Positions 45,534 to 60,385 of a DNA stretch of 64,000 nt are shown one piece after another. The DNA comes from Gymnothorax reevesii (taxonomy: Eukaryota; Chordata; Actinopteri; Anguilliformes; Muraenidae). Below the pieces are notes generated by a model, which had not been told where the DNA came from, did no database searches, and was given only the letters and a program-made list of their open reading frames with translations. The translations under genes and the position numbers were made by a program. The first letter of the stretch is position 1. Every line of letters begins with the position of its first letter. The DNA is taken from NCBI GenBank assembly GCA_029721435.1, contig CM056573.1, positions 100,803,447 to 100,867,446 of the forward strand. Reading direction: 5' to 3'.

Positions 45534-48500
45534 CAAAACCAAGAATGGCAGTGTTCTGATCAGGATTTCACTATGGTGTGTCCTGGGGATATTAGATTGC
45601 ACGCTGATATCAGTTTTCATGGTTTTCCGAAAGATTATGTTCATTAGGAGAGATGAAGGGCCAAAACTACAGGAGTTTTCTGATTATGGTACAGGTTTCC
45701 AGTGGTTCTATTAATTGAAACATTAGTCATCATTAAATGGCACGATATAACCTGAATCAACGAGTCATAATTTAATGCCAAATATGAGTTGCCACAATGG
45801 GCTTAGTAACTTTTAATATGAAGCAGTATACATGCTTCCTGCTGAAAAGTGGTTATGTGCGGGAAGTTCCGCTCTAAAAACACAAATTTTTTTTTTTGTT
45901 AGCAAGTTTAATAAGAGGCAAGTTGTTTAGCCAGTTTGGCTTTAATTGCCATTTCTTCTCCTGGAGGGCGTGTCATCATTTTGTGACTCCTGGTGTTCTG
46001 AGCCATTAGGCCATACTGCTCCATCCAATTGATTTGCTTTTGACAGGCTAAAGTTGGTTACGACAGTTATATTTTCCCTCAATCCGTATGTGCTTGTGCT
46101 TATGTGGATACACATAGCTAGCGAGGCTATATGTTTTAGCGCAGCCCACTTGTGGGTTTCAGGTCTAACATTATCGTTTAGCTTATACCCTGAAGAAACA
46201 TGAGAAATTATTGGATGCATTTGCTGATATGAGCTAGCGAACTGGCTCATGGTTAACTTTTTGGAGGTTAATACGATTTGCTTAAATTAATAAACTGATA
46301 AATGGCCTACATTTTGGTAAATGTGTTTTTAGAACGGGTTTTTTTTTAATACAGTTGGGTGGATTCTGATGCCGTTTTAGGCAGGAATTCTCATGACGAA
46401 TCTGGCAAACACAGCGAAACAAATGAAGATCAAAAGGCGAAATTCATTTGAACTTTTGTCGTATTAAGATCAATTATATAGTAGGATTGTACGAATATTC
46501 AGTGAAGATTATGCAGAATTTTCACTCACCAGCAGGGCAAGGAGTCTGAGCTTATCTGGTATGAAGGTAAATCCCTATTTTTATTTGAGAGCATGGTGAT
46601 ATATGGAATGCCAGGTTCTATGTTGACCAATTAAATTATTGCTGCCTCATTGCAGGCCCATTCGTTTAGTGTCATGCAGTGTACCATGGGGACGGTGACT
46701 GTTAGGCTGACCCACTGCTGAATATACTGCAGTATATTTGGCTAAACTGCTGTATCGTGATCACTTATTAAACTACTTTACTCTTTAGATCATTTAGCCA
46801 TCTGCCATAGGTCATCTGATTTTGCCAGTAACATTAAAGTATGCTTATTATGGTTTTTCATTATTTTAATATTGTTCTGTGAATCAAATAGTTTTTATAT
46901 GCGTGTAAAAGGTCTGCATTGGAAAACAACTCAGTCACCTCCAGAAGATGCTCTCTCTGTCACAAAATGCACTTCTCCAGAGCTGCCTGAAACACCCCGA
47001 TAGCTTCCGGCCATTTTTTTCATCAATTGGTTATATCACCAGTTGAATTTTCACACCACGCAGATAGTTTGGCATGCCCTTGAATCAAGCAGGTCACACC
47101 CACAAGTCAATTATAGCGGAGACCTAGAAGCCAGTTTGTATTTGCAGAAATCAATTAAGGCAAGGGGATTGACATTTCTGACAGGCGCGCAAAGCGGTTG
47201 ACCGATCTTGAGTGATCAAGCTGACCTATCAGAGAGCACCGGGGTTTTCGGGAGAGCGGGGCCAGGGCCTTGAGAGCGTTTCACACACAGGCTCTGCTGA
47301 AAAGGCCAACATAAGAAAACTCAAGGTTTTTTTTTTTTTTTTTTTAAACAATAATGCATTTAAACCTTTTTCAGTAGGCTTTAAGGATACAAGAATGACC
47401 AGTGAAAAGTAACTTAATAGTTGCACTTCGATTACATTTTCCATTCTTTTGTCGAGTGTGCCATCTAGTGTCTCTGTCCGCCTAAAACATCGTATAACAT
47501 TGTATATAAGTGCTGGACCTGCTGCTGGAAACTGTCTCGGTTTTATCAGGCTACGTTTGTCTTGCTATCTAATTGATGACTGTCAAGAATAGTGCATTAA
47601 AAGTAATTTTGGTCATTCCATTAATTGCTGTTCTTATGAATGTTTGTGAACTTCAGATGAATTCTAACTAATTAACATTGCTAGCTGGCTATCTGCAATT
47701 TAATCAGCAGCTAGTAATATGAGACGCATCTAGCTTCACACCTCATTGCGCTCTTCTAGATAATTTACTACCCCACTATTGCTTAGCTAATGTTATCATT
47801 CATGAGTGCTTATTTGATTTAAAATGTATACTTATGGCTGTGTATATTTACATTTATGAGTGTATTTTTGCTAGCTAATGCAGAGGCATTTTATATCATA
47901 AAGAGGAATAATGGAATTAACTTTTCTGATTTGAGGTGCTGTCAACGTTTGTTTTGATGGCAAGTTAACTAATATTAAACGCTTAAGTGGTTAGAGCAGT
48001 ACCAGCCAGGTGAAACAACCAGTCTTGACTCTATCCATTTTATCAGTTGCAATAAAAATATTAACGACAAAACTAATTGATCTCTGCTTTTAAAAAAATT
48101 TTCATGCTTAAATATAATGTTCTTTTCTGACTCCGGGAACATTTTATGATGGGACCTGAAGCCCTCCTCATTTTAAATGTTAGGGGTTCAAGAGAACCAA
48201 TTTTTTCCTTGTAAAACATGAAAAACTAGGCTCTTTAATACAGTCCGTGGCACCGTCCCACTGCTTTGCAGTCTGGAATAATTCACTGACCTTATGTGTG
48301 TGCCTGTACAAGCCCAGGTGTGCCACTGCTCCGGGACTCTGTAGATGGACAAAAAGGACCACTTATTGACCTTTACTTGAACAGTATGATTTACAGACTC
48401 ACTGGGCGATATGCTGGTTTTTTCCAAGGACTAAAAGTTGAAAACATTAGAGTGCACTTAATGCATATTAATTCGGCTAGAAAATATGCTCTTAAATGTT

Positions 48501-49810
48501 TTTCCATTTTGTATTGTATGTTATGCTTCAAATTTCTGCAATGAATCCATAGAATGAGAGAATGCAGGGTCTTCCTGATCTGTAAATATTGAAACCACCT
48601 ATTTTGTCTTAAATGTATGGATTTTTTTTTTTAACTTTTTTTTTTGGTCTGTTTTTGTAATGTGAGCTGCATCCAGCCACCCGGTTTTGAAGGGCCCTGA
48701 TAGAGTTGCTCCCCTGAGGAACCTTCATTGGCATGAATTTATTTTGTAGGTTACATATGTGTGTCATTCAGCAGTGAAAATGTGAAATTTAGGCATCCTC
48801 TATTTTCATCTTTTGGGAAGAGCACAATTATGACATATGAACACTTGCACTTCTAATGTGATCACTGTGGTAATGATGGTCTTCACAAGCTCTGAGTATA
48901 CTGGTTAATATAGACTGGCTGCTTGTCTGTGGTATCTTTTCTGACTTTGTCACACCTGTAACCATTTGACCTAAATTTGCTGCAATCTAGAAGACTTGCA
49001 CAGCTTTGAGGTATCAACAGGGTTAGCTAAGCATGTCCTTTATTTTAGTTATGTCTGAGGTTGAGCTTAGCCTGTCATTTTGCTGATGCCTCAATGGACA
49101 AACATATCAGAGGGTGCATGCAAATCATCATTTAAATGATATCGGACAGACAAACTAAGCTTTCATTTTGCATCTGGCGAGACCAAACCAGTGTTTTTAG
49201 CCCTGAGGTGTGTTCTTCCTCAGTCACACCAGTGTCCAGTTTCAGCATTAGAGACACTAAAGAAAAAAAGAAAGAAATCATATAAATCCTACCTGCCTTC
49301 TGTCTGCGCTGCATTCTCTCTGGGTTCCCTTCAGTCACTGTCAGCCCCACATTTGGTGTGAAAATGTAGGATTAACATTTGCCTAGTTAATGACATTATT
49401 TTCACAGCTGCATTTTTGTATTTTAACCAGTATAGGACAACACATTTCAATGTAAACCCATTCAGAACAATTTTGGCTGAGAGTGGGTAGGTAAAATTGC
49501 TTTGGCACACAGATTGAATGTGATCTCCCCAGTATGAGCTAGCCCAGCCAAATGTATTGCCACTCCAGCAGTGAGATGAACATCTGCCAGGTATTGTTTA
49601 ACTTCACTGGTGAATATTGATTGCTTTTGGTAGATGCCTGGGTGCCACACAGTCTAGCTTTTTTATTCTAGATGGCAATTGCTGACTCCAAATGGATGAA
49701 TGAGTAGCAGAGTTCTAGGGATGGTAGGGAACCTCTGGAACTGTACATTTTGTATCAGTCTGCTTTGTTACAATTATGCACTTTTATGTAAGAATTGATC
49801 AGGTATTGTG
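45534..49810. other. Candidate cep170b intron, no gene seen
   Basis: Only short ORFs, a poly-T run (47,327-47,345) and scattered repeat-like phrases were found. The next coding evidence is the exon at 51,469. Confidence 0.45.
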
Positions 49811-49813
49811 ACA

Positions 49814-50743
49814 GTCTGTTTCATCACTCACCAGCATAATTCTGTCATTGACATTACTAAATGGGCCCAGGAATACTTCAAGAAACCTCTGTCTTTAAAC
49901 ACAGTCCGCCGTGCCATCCACAGATGCCACCTAAAACTCTATCATGCAAAAAGCCATTGTTGAGCATGAGCCAGAAACGCCGCTGTGTTCTATGGGCCAA
50001 GGCTCATTTAAAATGGACTGTAACAAAGTGTCCTGTGGTCAAATGAGTCCAAATTTGACATTCTTGCTGGAAATCATGGACGTTGTGTCCTCCGGGCTAA
50101 AGAGGAGAAAGACCACCCCTCCTGTTATCAGTGTTCAGTTCAAAAGTCAGCATCTCTGATGGTATGGGGATGCATTAGCGCATATGGTGTGGGACACTTG
50201 CATGTTTTAAAAAGCACCATGAATGCTGAAAGGTATATAAAGGTTTTGGAGCAACATATGCTCCCCTCCAGACAAAATCTATTCTATGGAAGGCCTTGTG
50301 TATTTCAGCAGAACAATGCAAAACCACATACTGCAGCTATTACAACAGCATGGCTTCGTAGTTGAAGAGTTTGTGTGCTGAACTGGCCTGCTTGCAGTCC
50401 TGATCTTTCTCCGATTGAGAACATTTGGCGCATAATTAAACTAAAAGTCCGTCCAAGGAGACTCAAAACTCTCCAGCAGCTGGAAGCCTGTCTTAAACAA
50501 GAGTTGGATCAAATTCCTATGGCTAAACTCAAGATTCTTGTCCCCTCAATGCCCAGACGCCTCCACTGCGTTAAAAAAGAAGAGGGGATGCTCCACCATG
50601 GCAAACAGGCCCCTGTCCCAACTTTTTTGAGACCTGTAGCAGCCATCAAATTTGAAATGAGCTCATTTCGATGATAAAATTGTAAAATTTCTCAGTTTCA
50701 ACATTTGGTATGTTATCTCTGTTCCATTGTGAATAAAATGCTG
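49814..50743 (+). mobile_element. Tc1-like transposon (family 1), both ends missing
   Basis: It begins abruptly inside the transposase (HQHNSVIDITKWAQEYF equivalent) and ends inside the right inverted repeat at TGTGAATAAAATGCTGCCTG. It is collinear with the right two-thirds of the copy at 1,920-3,493. The transposase is broken: the first catalytic site reads SNES, and the 8-nt deletion before it is shared with the other copy. The second site reads FQQNNAKPH. Confidence 0.85.
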
Positions 50744-51436
50744 CCTGTAAATCTGAAATCGCTGTACACGCTGACATTCTCAGTGATGTTAAGTCGTAAT
50801 ATTATGACATTAAGAGCTTGGGGTTCGATGTCTGAAATGAAAATGAAACTGCATTTGGGGAGATATGCTATTTATCAACCAAAAACTAGCTTTTTCCAAG
50901 CTCTGAAGCCAACTTTATTTTGAGAACTCGAGTTAACTTTTTTATTACTCGGTACCAAATTCGATAAATTGTTAATGTGACCTAAGCTAGTGTTGAGGCC
51001 TGTTCCACAAAGTAGTTTTACTCTGTTAGCTGGATCATTGCATCAAGTAAAACCTGGAAACCAGTGTAATCAGGCCCCTGGATTGCCATTTATTCTGCAT
51101 TTTTCAGATCTCTCTCTGCTGAAGCTCTGGGGATTCAAATGATCAGTTTGTCAACCCCTGAAGCTACTTAGTAATGAGGGGATCATTGTAATCACCTGTG
51201 CTTGAGTAGGGACTGATCTAAAATATGCGGGACAGTTGGTACTTCAAGAAAGGTTGTGAAACTTTGCCCTAATTGCATTCTGTTGCTTCATTTGGCTATG
51301 TTGCATTGTATTTTTAAGGCAAGCTAGCTTTTCAAGCAGAACAAACTGTAACAATTCCTCCAACACCAAGCCTTTTTTCCCAGAGGGCAAAAATTATGTT
51401 AGCTCAGTGTGGATGTGCATTCCTCCTCTTTCCTAG
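50744..51436. other. Intron sequence before the cep170b coding exon
   Basis: No gene or element was recognised. It ends in a good polypyrimidine tract and acceptor, TTCCTCCTCTTTCCTAG (51,420-51,436). Confidence 0.5.
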
Positions 51437-51437
51437 G

Positions 51438-53999
<2,562 letters not shown>

Positions 54000-54005
54000 A
54001 GCAGG

Positions 54006-54040
54006 GGGGTGAGAGAGAGAGAGAGAGAGCGAGAGAGATG
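54006..54040. repeat. (GA)n microsatellite
   Basis: About 16 GA repeats with one GC interruption. Confidence 0.9.
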
Positions 54041-54633
54041 CCTTTTATTTTGTTGATATTGCGCGCTTAATCGCGCATCTTCCAGTGCTCTTTAAATTTG
54101 CCATTCATCTTTTTTGACTGGGTGTCTGAGGATTCTCGACGGACGCATATATTATGAACAGGCGGCGATTGTGCAATCACTCAGAATGAACGGGTTATTT
54201 ACAACAGTGGAGAACCCTGAGTTTGAACTGAGTCTCCATTTCCCATCAGGGTTTCATATATGGGGAAGTCACTTGCTAAAGTACAGAAAATGGTGTTCGT
54301 TTACTTTGATTAACGACCATTTCAGGCAAAGGTGAGGGCAATGGAATCACATTCCTGGGAAACTGGGGGGTTTTCATGGGTGCGATGCACCTAAAGGGGC
54401 TTTAGGGTTTCATCCCAGCTGAGCAGAAGCACACCTGATTCAAATAATCAAATGTGCAGGATGAGATCAGTTGATTAACCTCCTTGAGCAGATGTTGACA
54501 CCTGCAGATATGGAGCTGCTCTGTTTATGCAAGCAGTTACACTATAATATCAATAGGTCACACATCCGATACGGTTATTGAATATTAATGAAGAAGCTGT
54601 GCCTGTAAACAATTTAGAATATGGATGAGTTAA

Positions 54634-55165
54634 AGGAGAATTCCGGTGTGAAATTGACTTTGGGTGTATTGAAACATGAAAACGAGTACTATAATCGATA
54701 AGTCGATTGACTAGCACGAACTAATAGATTGCAATCTGTTCCCCTATCCTTTCTATTCGTTCATGCTAATCAATCGACTTATCGTGACTTTGAAAATGGA
54801 GACGACTGGAAACTAGCTCAAGGTACCGTTTGCATAAACACTCTTTTTTTTTTTTTTTTTTTAAATAAGCTATTGGTGCATTTTCAAAGTTCTCAGTGCC
54901 TGGTTTTAAATGTCAGGGCTGTCGGAATTCTACTAATGAAGTGTGGAGCTACTTTGAGCCTTGTTAATGACGAAAAAATAGCGATTTCTTTGCATGGCAA
55001 CGGTATGCCCAATTCACTACCATTACAAGCCTGTTGGGAGCTTCGGCTAAAAAGCCAGGTATTTCGAAATGTTGCGTGCGTACGGAGGTGGAGTATTCAA
55101 CAAAAGTTAGTTCTTGTTATCATGTTTCAATTCACCTCAAGTCAATTTCACACCGGAATTCTCCT
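54634..55165. mobile_element. MITE with TTAA target site (piggyBac-type)
   Basis: Left end AGGAGAATTCCGGTGTGAAA and its perfect complement at the right form inverted repeats of 27 bp, with weaker pairing for another 25 bp or so. TTAA flanks both sides (54,630-54,633 and 55,166-55,169). There is no transposase. Length is 532 bp. Confidence 0.85.
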
Positions 55166-55171
55166 TTAAAA

Positions 55172-56036
55172 CCCCGTTTACACCGGACTTGCGAGCAGGT
55201 TGCGCCGAAAAATGGACAAAAATCGCCATCACTCTCACTGACTCTTGATGAGGTTGCAAGTAACTCTCAATAAACTCTCAATGGTCTCAAATTCAATCTC
55301 TCTGATCTCTTTCACTCTCTATCGATCTTGAAGGGGTTTACGATTGTTTTGAGCTGTTCAAAAAAATTGCATAACTTTTGTGAGTATGTGCGAGTGGTCA
55401 GAAATACAAAAGTAAATGTAGATCTCAAAAACAATTGTAATGAGCTCTCATAACTCTCAAGTCACTCTTAACTCGGTCTCACAGGTCTTGATGGACTCTT
55501 GATGGACTCTCAAACAGGTTGCATAAATAATCTCCAAATATCGGAATATTTTTCATTATGCGACTATGGCGATCGTTTTTGCGAGCTGAACAAGAGCATA
55601 TTGCAATGCCTTCAAGAGCAAAAAAGTCATGGCGAGTGAAATTGCGAGAGCATCAGTGATGGATGGGATCGAAATTTGACCAATGGCGATCAGTGAGAGT
55701 GAAATTGCGACCAATGGTGAGCTTACATGCAACTCTTTCTGAGATTGGGTTTCCTATGTAAAGCCATTGTTTTAATCGGTTCATCACTTGCTGCAACGAT
55801 CGCATCAACAACACAAGACCATGAGAGACCAAACAAGGAGAGTCATCGTAAATTATGTCACATAGATCGCCTAATTTTTATTAATATATCTCAAATGTGG
55901 TCTCACTGGAAGCTTGGTGTGAACACAAATTAGCGATTAGATTGGAGAGTATACAAGACTTGTGCGAGCTCATCAAATCCTTGTGATCTCACAAGTCGCA
56001 GCAGTCTCCATTTCAGTCGTATTTTGGTGTAAACAG
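55172..56036. mobile_element. Non-autonomous element with CCCYGTTTACACC ends
   Basis: CCCCGTTTACACCGG at the left is matched by the complement of GGTGTAAACAGGG at the right. The interior is rich in short phrases such as GACTCTCAA, GATGGACTCT and GCGAGTGAAATTGCGA. No convincing target duplication was found, so boundaries and superfamily are uncertain. Confidence 0.55.
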
Positions 56037-56421
56037 GGCGCAAGTCCCATCGCTGTTTTTCAGGAATTGTATGAATTAAGCTCCTCAGCCAAGCCTGATG
56101 TGCAAACTGCCTAATATACTTGCCCATAGTATCTATCAAGCAGTTTATAAAAATGATCTCTTGCAATAGAAAAAAAATTTGTTGTCTTGTGTTGCAACCA
56201 TTTCAGCTATAACGGGCCAGGGGTATCCGATTGAAGTAGTGAAAAGAAATCTGTTTTCTGAAGCAAAAATTCAACATGGTATTCATTCTGCTATCAATTA
56301 TAGTTGGATATTGAAAACGTGTGATTCTGCACCATTGATTTATGCGTTGATTCATCCCTCGAAGAATTCAGTGGCCACTTAAATCCACATACTATCTTTC
56401 ACTGAAATCCAGTCACTTTAA

Positions 56422-58341
56422 CCCCTTTGCGCAGAAGCCAAATCAGGCTTTTTAGGTCTTACCTGATTTAAGGCTTTATAATTCAAGATTGCAGCTCTAC
56501 AGGCAGAAAAACTTTGGCTCAATAGACGCTTGAAGCATTTAGACTCCCATCATATTTCAGTTTTTTTTTATGATTTTGGTGGAGGAAAGGGGCTGCAAAC
56601 ACAAAAAATCTTCATGAAAATTCAACTTTGAATTAGCAAAAAAAAGTAATACTGACAATTGAAAAACTGCTGGGGCTTAAAACTATACATTTCTGGAATC
56701 AAACTTCTTAACCACAAGTACAATTCATCTCGAACATTACATTCTAGATTATCCACTTGCTATGAGCCAAATTAGACAGCTATCCAGGTGTCTCCCCAAA
56801 GTCTGAGAATCATCAACATGGTTCACTGTCAAATCATACATGAATCATATATTTAACACAAATTAACTTTTGGGGCATGAAATTCAGCATGAACTAATGA
56901 TTTTCTGGTTGAGGTTAGCGTGAATTTATCAAAATCAGTGCAGTTGAACATCATTGGTCACCAGTAACCTCTCCAAACACAAACATGACTTTTCTCCATA
57001 TTAAAGTTAACAATATTGTCCATTTTTCTTCGAAGTCCCCCAAGCATTAAATAACGTGCTGATTAAACAGCTATAACATTCGCGTTGCAATGATGAGCGA
57101 ACCGCTCTCACATCCGAGCTCATAACCTTACACCTTGTAAGGGTAAAAACTCACTAACTCAGTAATATCTGAATTCTGAAATGCACCTTATTTTAACAAA
57201 ACAGAAATTTCACTTTCAGGAAAAATCAAACGACATATGTTTCCATATTCAACAGAATGATGTAATGAACGTACCGAGGGATCTACCGACATGCGTGAGC
57301 TGCATGCATTTGGAGAAACGAAAACCTCGGCATTCGATGTCTTTTAAATGCAGTATAAATTCCACAGCAAAAAGCCATATTAGAGCAAAATGCAAACATA
57401 GTAGAAGTATAACCTGTTTTCTTCATTGATGCCCTCCTCCAGAGACAGATGTATCGGGTAGAAGGAACCCTCCAGTACAGTTTCATTCGGAATAATTCCC
57501 ATTGACCGCGTCCATACAACATTTATCTCGTAAATGAAACTGAACACTTCAGGCCGGTTTCGGGTGTCTTTGTTTCTTTGATATCGCATCATTTTCAGCT
57601 GCGCAACCGTGGCCAACATACGAAGAATACAACCGAACTTACTTTTACGCTTAGCTTTTTATCCTATTCTTATTGTCCGATCAATATATTTCAGTTATTG
57701 AGGAAAGTTTAAACACTCGGGAATTGGATAAGAATGCATCGTTGCCGGGTAAGCTTCACGAGGGCGTGAACTATAACTGTAGATTTGCGCTGATGAATCT
57801 GAGTATATAATTGAGTGACTGGCTATCGACACCAGTACTTGGGTGGATAGAAGGGAGCGCTGAATTTGTCAATGGAGGAATCTACGTGGGAGGGAACTAT
57901 GCATATTTTGTGTGTGATGACTGTAATTGACAGTAGAATGTGAGAGAATCGATACAATGTCGGATTTTTTGCTTCACGAAACGTATTTTTTTAACCACAA
58001 ATTGGAATACTGTTGGCTCACTGTAGCTAAAATGGTTGCAACAGAGTACTAAGTTTTTTTTCTGTCACAAGTGATAATTTTTTGAAACTACTGGATCGAT
58101 ACTATGGGCAAGGATATTGACCAGTTTGCACATCAGGCTTAGCTGAGGAGTTTAATTCATGCAACTCCTGAAAAACAGGGATCGGAGGGAAGTTCTCCAT
58201 ACTCTAAATCGCGTTTCAGCTCTGCCTGCTTGGGAAAATTCAATAGCTGATTTGGGGGTGCCATCTCGTGGTCAAGTACTGTAAATAAGTGCTTAAATTT
58301 GCAGGTCTATAGACGCGAGCGTCTACATCTGCAGAAAGGGG
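56422..58341. mobile_element. TTAA-flanked element carrying inverted copy 2 of S
   Basis: TTAA lies at 56,418-56,421 and 58,342-58,345. The ends are CCCCTTTGCGCAGA and, as complement, CCCCTTTCTGCAGA. Aligning copies 1 and 2 of S rebuilds the unoccupied site exactly at this TTAA, which strongly supports a single precise insertion. It is 1,920 bp with no recognisable transposase; piggyBac-like by target site only. Confidence 0.75.
57430..57619 (-). CDS. Coding-like segment in S copy 2, unidentified
   Basis: The minus-strand frame begins MLATVAQLKMMRYQRNKDTR and continues NRPEVFSFIYEINVVWTRSM and GIIPNETVLEGSFYPIHLSL to EEGINEEN. A donor-like AACAG|GTTATA follows. The diverged S copy 1 keeps a partly matching reading (AQLND..., ELNGTGGFLES) but with stops. 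I do not recognise the family. A divergent coding-like stretch (MGKDIDQFAHQA, with one stop) lies about 0.5 kb away on the other strand. It may be a real exon, a captured fragment or an element gene. Confidence 0.35.
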
Positions 58342-58942
58342 TTAATGCTTACTCAAGCCTATTTGCATAAAGCAGAGGTACAGTTCACAGACCATGTGGA
58401 ACTTTCCCAGTTAGTATCTATTGGTTGACACATTTGTTCTATCCACTTCCAGACAGTATAAACTTTCTACAGTAACTGAAAGACATTGAACCCGCAGAAA
58501 AATACTTAAACCCTTGCATGACAGCAAGTTGGGTCATATTCTCTCAGTTCTGCGCAACTGAATGACATGAGTACATTTGGAAAAAAGACTTCCAAAACCA
58601 ACCTGGAAGTGCTTAGGTTACATTTACGAGATGGAAATGTTATGGCCCCAATTTTTTATTACATTTCTAACACAACAGCAACAGCAAGGGATGACAAACA
58701 CAGTTTTAACAACTAAAACACATTTATTTTTTTTCAAAGACAAAGACTAATAACAACCTACAACTAAAGACCAAGATTGATAAATAAGAAAAAACAGAAA
58801 TAATTACAGTCCCTTTTTAGTGGGGTGGCTTGGTGATGTCCTGGATGAAGAAAATGCTCAAACACAGGCAAAGAAATCCACAAAAGAAACATCACAGGTC
58901 TTGAACAGAATGGCAGGTCTGGTCATCTTCTTGCAATTTCTC

Positions 58943-59323
58943 CTACTCAAACTGCCTTTGTTTTTCTTTTTCTTCCCTCTCATTTTCTTTCTGTTTCTCT
59001 TTTTCCTTCCTTTCTTTTTCTCTTTCTTCCCTTTCTTTCTCTTTTTCCTCCCTTTCTTTTTCTCTTTCCTCCCTTTCAATCTCTAGCATTTTTAATTTAA
59101 GTTCCATTTCTATATTTGGATTTTCCACTGGAAACTGTTCCAGATCTCCTGGTGCAAACACATTTTCATCAATGTAATATTCAACTATCTCTCTAGCCAG
59201 TCTTGCTTTTCGCATGGCTGGTTTTACCTCTGTCAGCTCCAACTGTCTGCAAATTTCTAGCAGTTCTGTCTTTTTAAAAGACTTCAAAACCCCTACGGTT
59301 GGTGATGCCAAGAAATCATCCAT
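58943..59323 (-). pseudogene. Truncated gag-like ORF of the LTR element
   Basis: It starts MDDFLASPTVGVLKSFKKTE, a start I associate with gag of fish Ty3-like elements. The helical segment LLEICRQLELTEVKPAMRKARLAREIVEYYIDE and a long Glu/Lys/Arg coiled-coil stretch follow. The ORF ends within a few codons of the LTR junction, so the C-terminal part is deleted. An upstream in-frame ATG at 59,356 is less likely. The product would have been the particle protein. Confidence 0.7.
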
Positions 59324-59415
59324 TGCTGTTGTCAATATATATCTAGGAAAATTCACAAAAACAATTTCACAATTTGGAATGTTAGATTTTCAATAAATTA
59401 CTCACACAATGGTCT

Positions 59416-59436
59416 ATCCCGGACCTTGAGCCCCCA
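59416..59436 (-). promoter_or_regulatory. Primer-binding-site-like sequence
   Basis: Three bases after the 5' LTR the minus strand reads TGGGGGCTC, then AAG, then GTCCGGGAT. Without the AAG this is the tRNA-Pro-complementary site known from retroviruses and some LTR elements. Confidence 0.6.
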
Positions 59437-60045
59437 ATTTGTTATGGCCCCAATTTGTTATTACATTTCTAACACAACAGCAACAGCAAGGGATGACAAA
59501 CACAGTTTTAACAACTAAAACACATTTAATTTTTAACAAAGACAAAGACTAATAACAACCTACAACTAAAGACCAAGATTGATAAATAAGAAAAAACAGA
59601 AATAATTACAGTCCCTTTTTAGTGGGGTGGCTTGGTGATGTCCTGGATGAAGAAAATGCTCAAACACAGGCAAAGAAATCCACAAAAGAAACGTCACAGG
59701 TCTTGAACAGAATGGCAGGTCTGGTCATCTTCTTGCAATTTCTCCTACTACTTTACTGTCTCAATTCTTTTCCTTATATACTCTTTTGCAGACCCCACCC
59801 ACATTTAGACCTCTTTTTTTTAATTTTCTGAGACTTGCCCCAGACATGTCCAGGACATGTCTAAACATGACTCCAGTCTGAGCTTAACAAAAAAAAAGGT
59901 AAATACTGCCATCTAGTGGCCTATATTCACATTACAGAAATGTGATCTGAACATGGACAATGAGTTATTCCGAATTGAACGGGACTGGTGGCTTCCTGGA
60001 ATCGGATAGCCTTGTTTCTTTGAAGGAGTAATGAATTGATGTAGA

Positions 60046-60190
60046 GCTTTTCTTCATTATTATCCCCCACCGCGCGATTAGCGTGAAGTGGGGGATACAG
60101 CATTAGGCTCCGTCCGTACGGACACATAAAATTTAGGCGGCGAGGGATATTGCCATGTTAGTGGCAGACACTTGTTTATAAGTGCAATGG
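60046..60190. repeat. CCCCCACCGCGCG-type repeat
   Basis: TATCCCCCACCGCGCGATTAG is followed by GTGAAGTGGGGGATA, a short imperfect inverted pair, and then CGTCCGTACGGAC. It interrupts the right end of S copy 1. Confidence 0.45.
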
Positions 60191-60194
60191 AGTT

Positions 60195-60385
60195 TATAAA
60201 ACCCCAATTCCAAGAAAGCTGGGATGCTGTGTAAAATGTAAATAAAAACAGAATCCAATTATTTTCTTATCTCTTAAACTGACATTGTATTCACAATAGA
60301 ACATAGACAACAAATCAAATGTTGAAAGTGAGACATTTGACCATTTCTTGAAAATATAAGCTCATTTTGAATTTGATGGCAGCAA
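60195..60385. mobile_element. Isolated Tc1 family-1 inverted repeat
   Basis: AACCCCAATTCCAAGAAAGC and the following about 180 bp match the left end of the element at 1,920 (phrases such as CAATAGAACA, CAAATGTTG and GAGACATTT). No transposase follows. Confidence 0.7.

Larger units (their letters stand above)
58638..59936 (-). mobile_element. Young, deleted Ty3-like LTR retrotransposon
   Basis: The complete 5' LTR is at 59,440-59,936 (TGTAATGTG...CCATAACA on the minus strand). The 3' LTR is only a 310-bp piece (58,638-58,947) joined directly to gag. A 4-bp duplication, GAAA, lies at 58,634-58,637 and 59,937-59,940. The two LTR pieces differ at about six positions over 310 bp, so the insertion is recent. 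Protease, polymerase, integrase and part of the 3' LTR are missing. A solo LTR of the same family is at 62,828-63,302. Confidence 0.85.
56047..60045 (+). repeat. Unidentified sequence S, copy 1, with two nested insertions
   Basis: Pieces at 56,047-56,421, 58,346-58,637 and 59,941-60,045 align, in this order, with one continuous inverted copy at about 58,183 down to 57,430. Identity is about three quarters by eye. The gaps are exactly the TTAA element and the LTR element. Copy 1 preserves a minus-strand coding-like segment (MGKYIRQFAHQAWLRSLIHT) at its left. A divergent plus-strand one (AQLNDMSTFGKKTSKTNLEVLRL in part) lies at its right. Whether S is a transposon or a duplicated host segment is not known. 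Confidence 0.65.

Noticed and set aside
58820..59086. Phe/Leu-rich plus-strand ORF resembling a membrane protein
   Set aside because: It is the antisense of the purine-rich gag coiled coil and an LTR.
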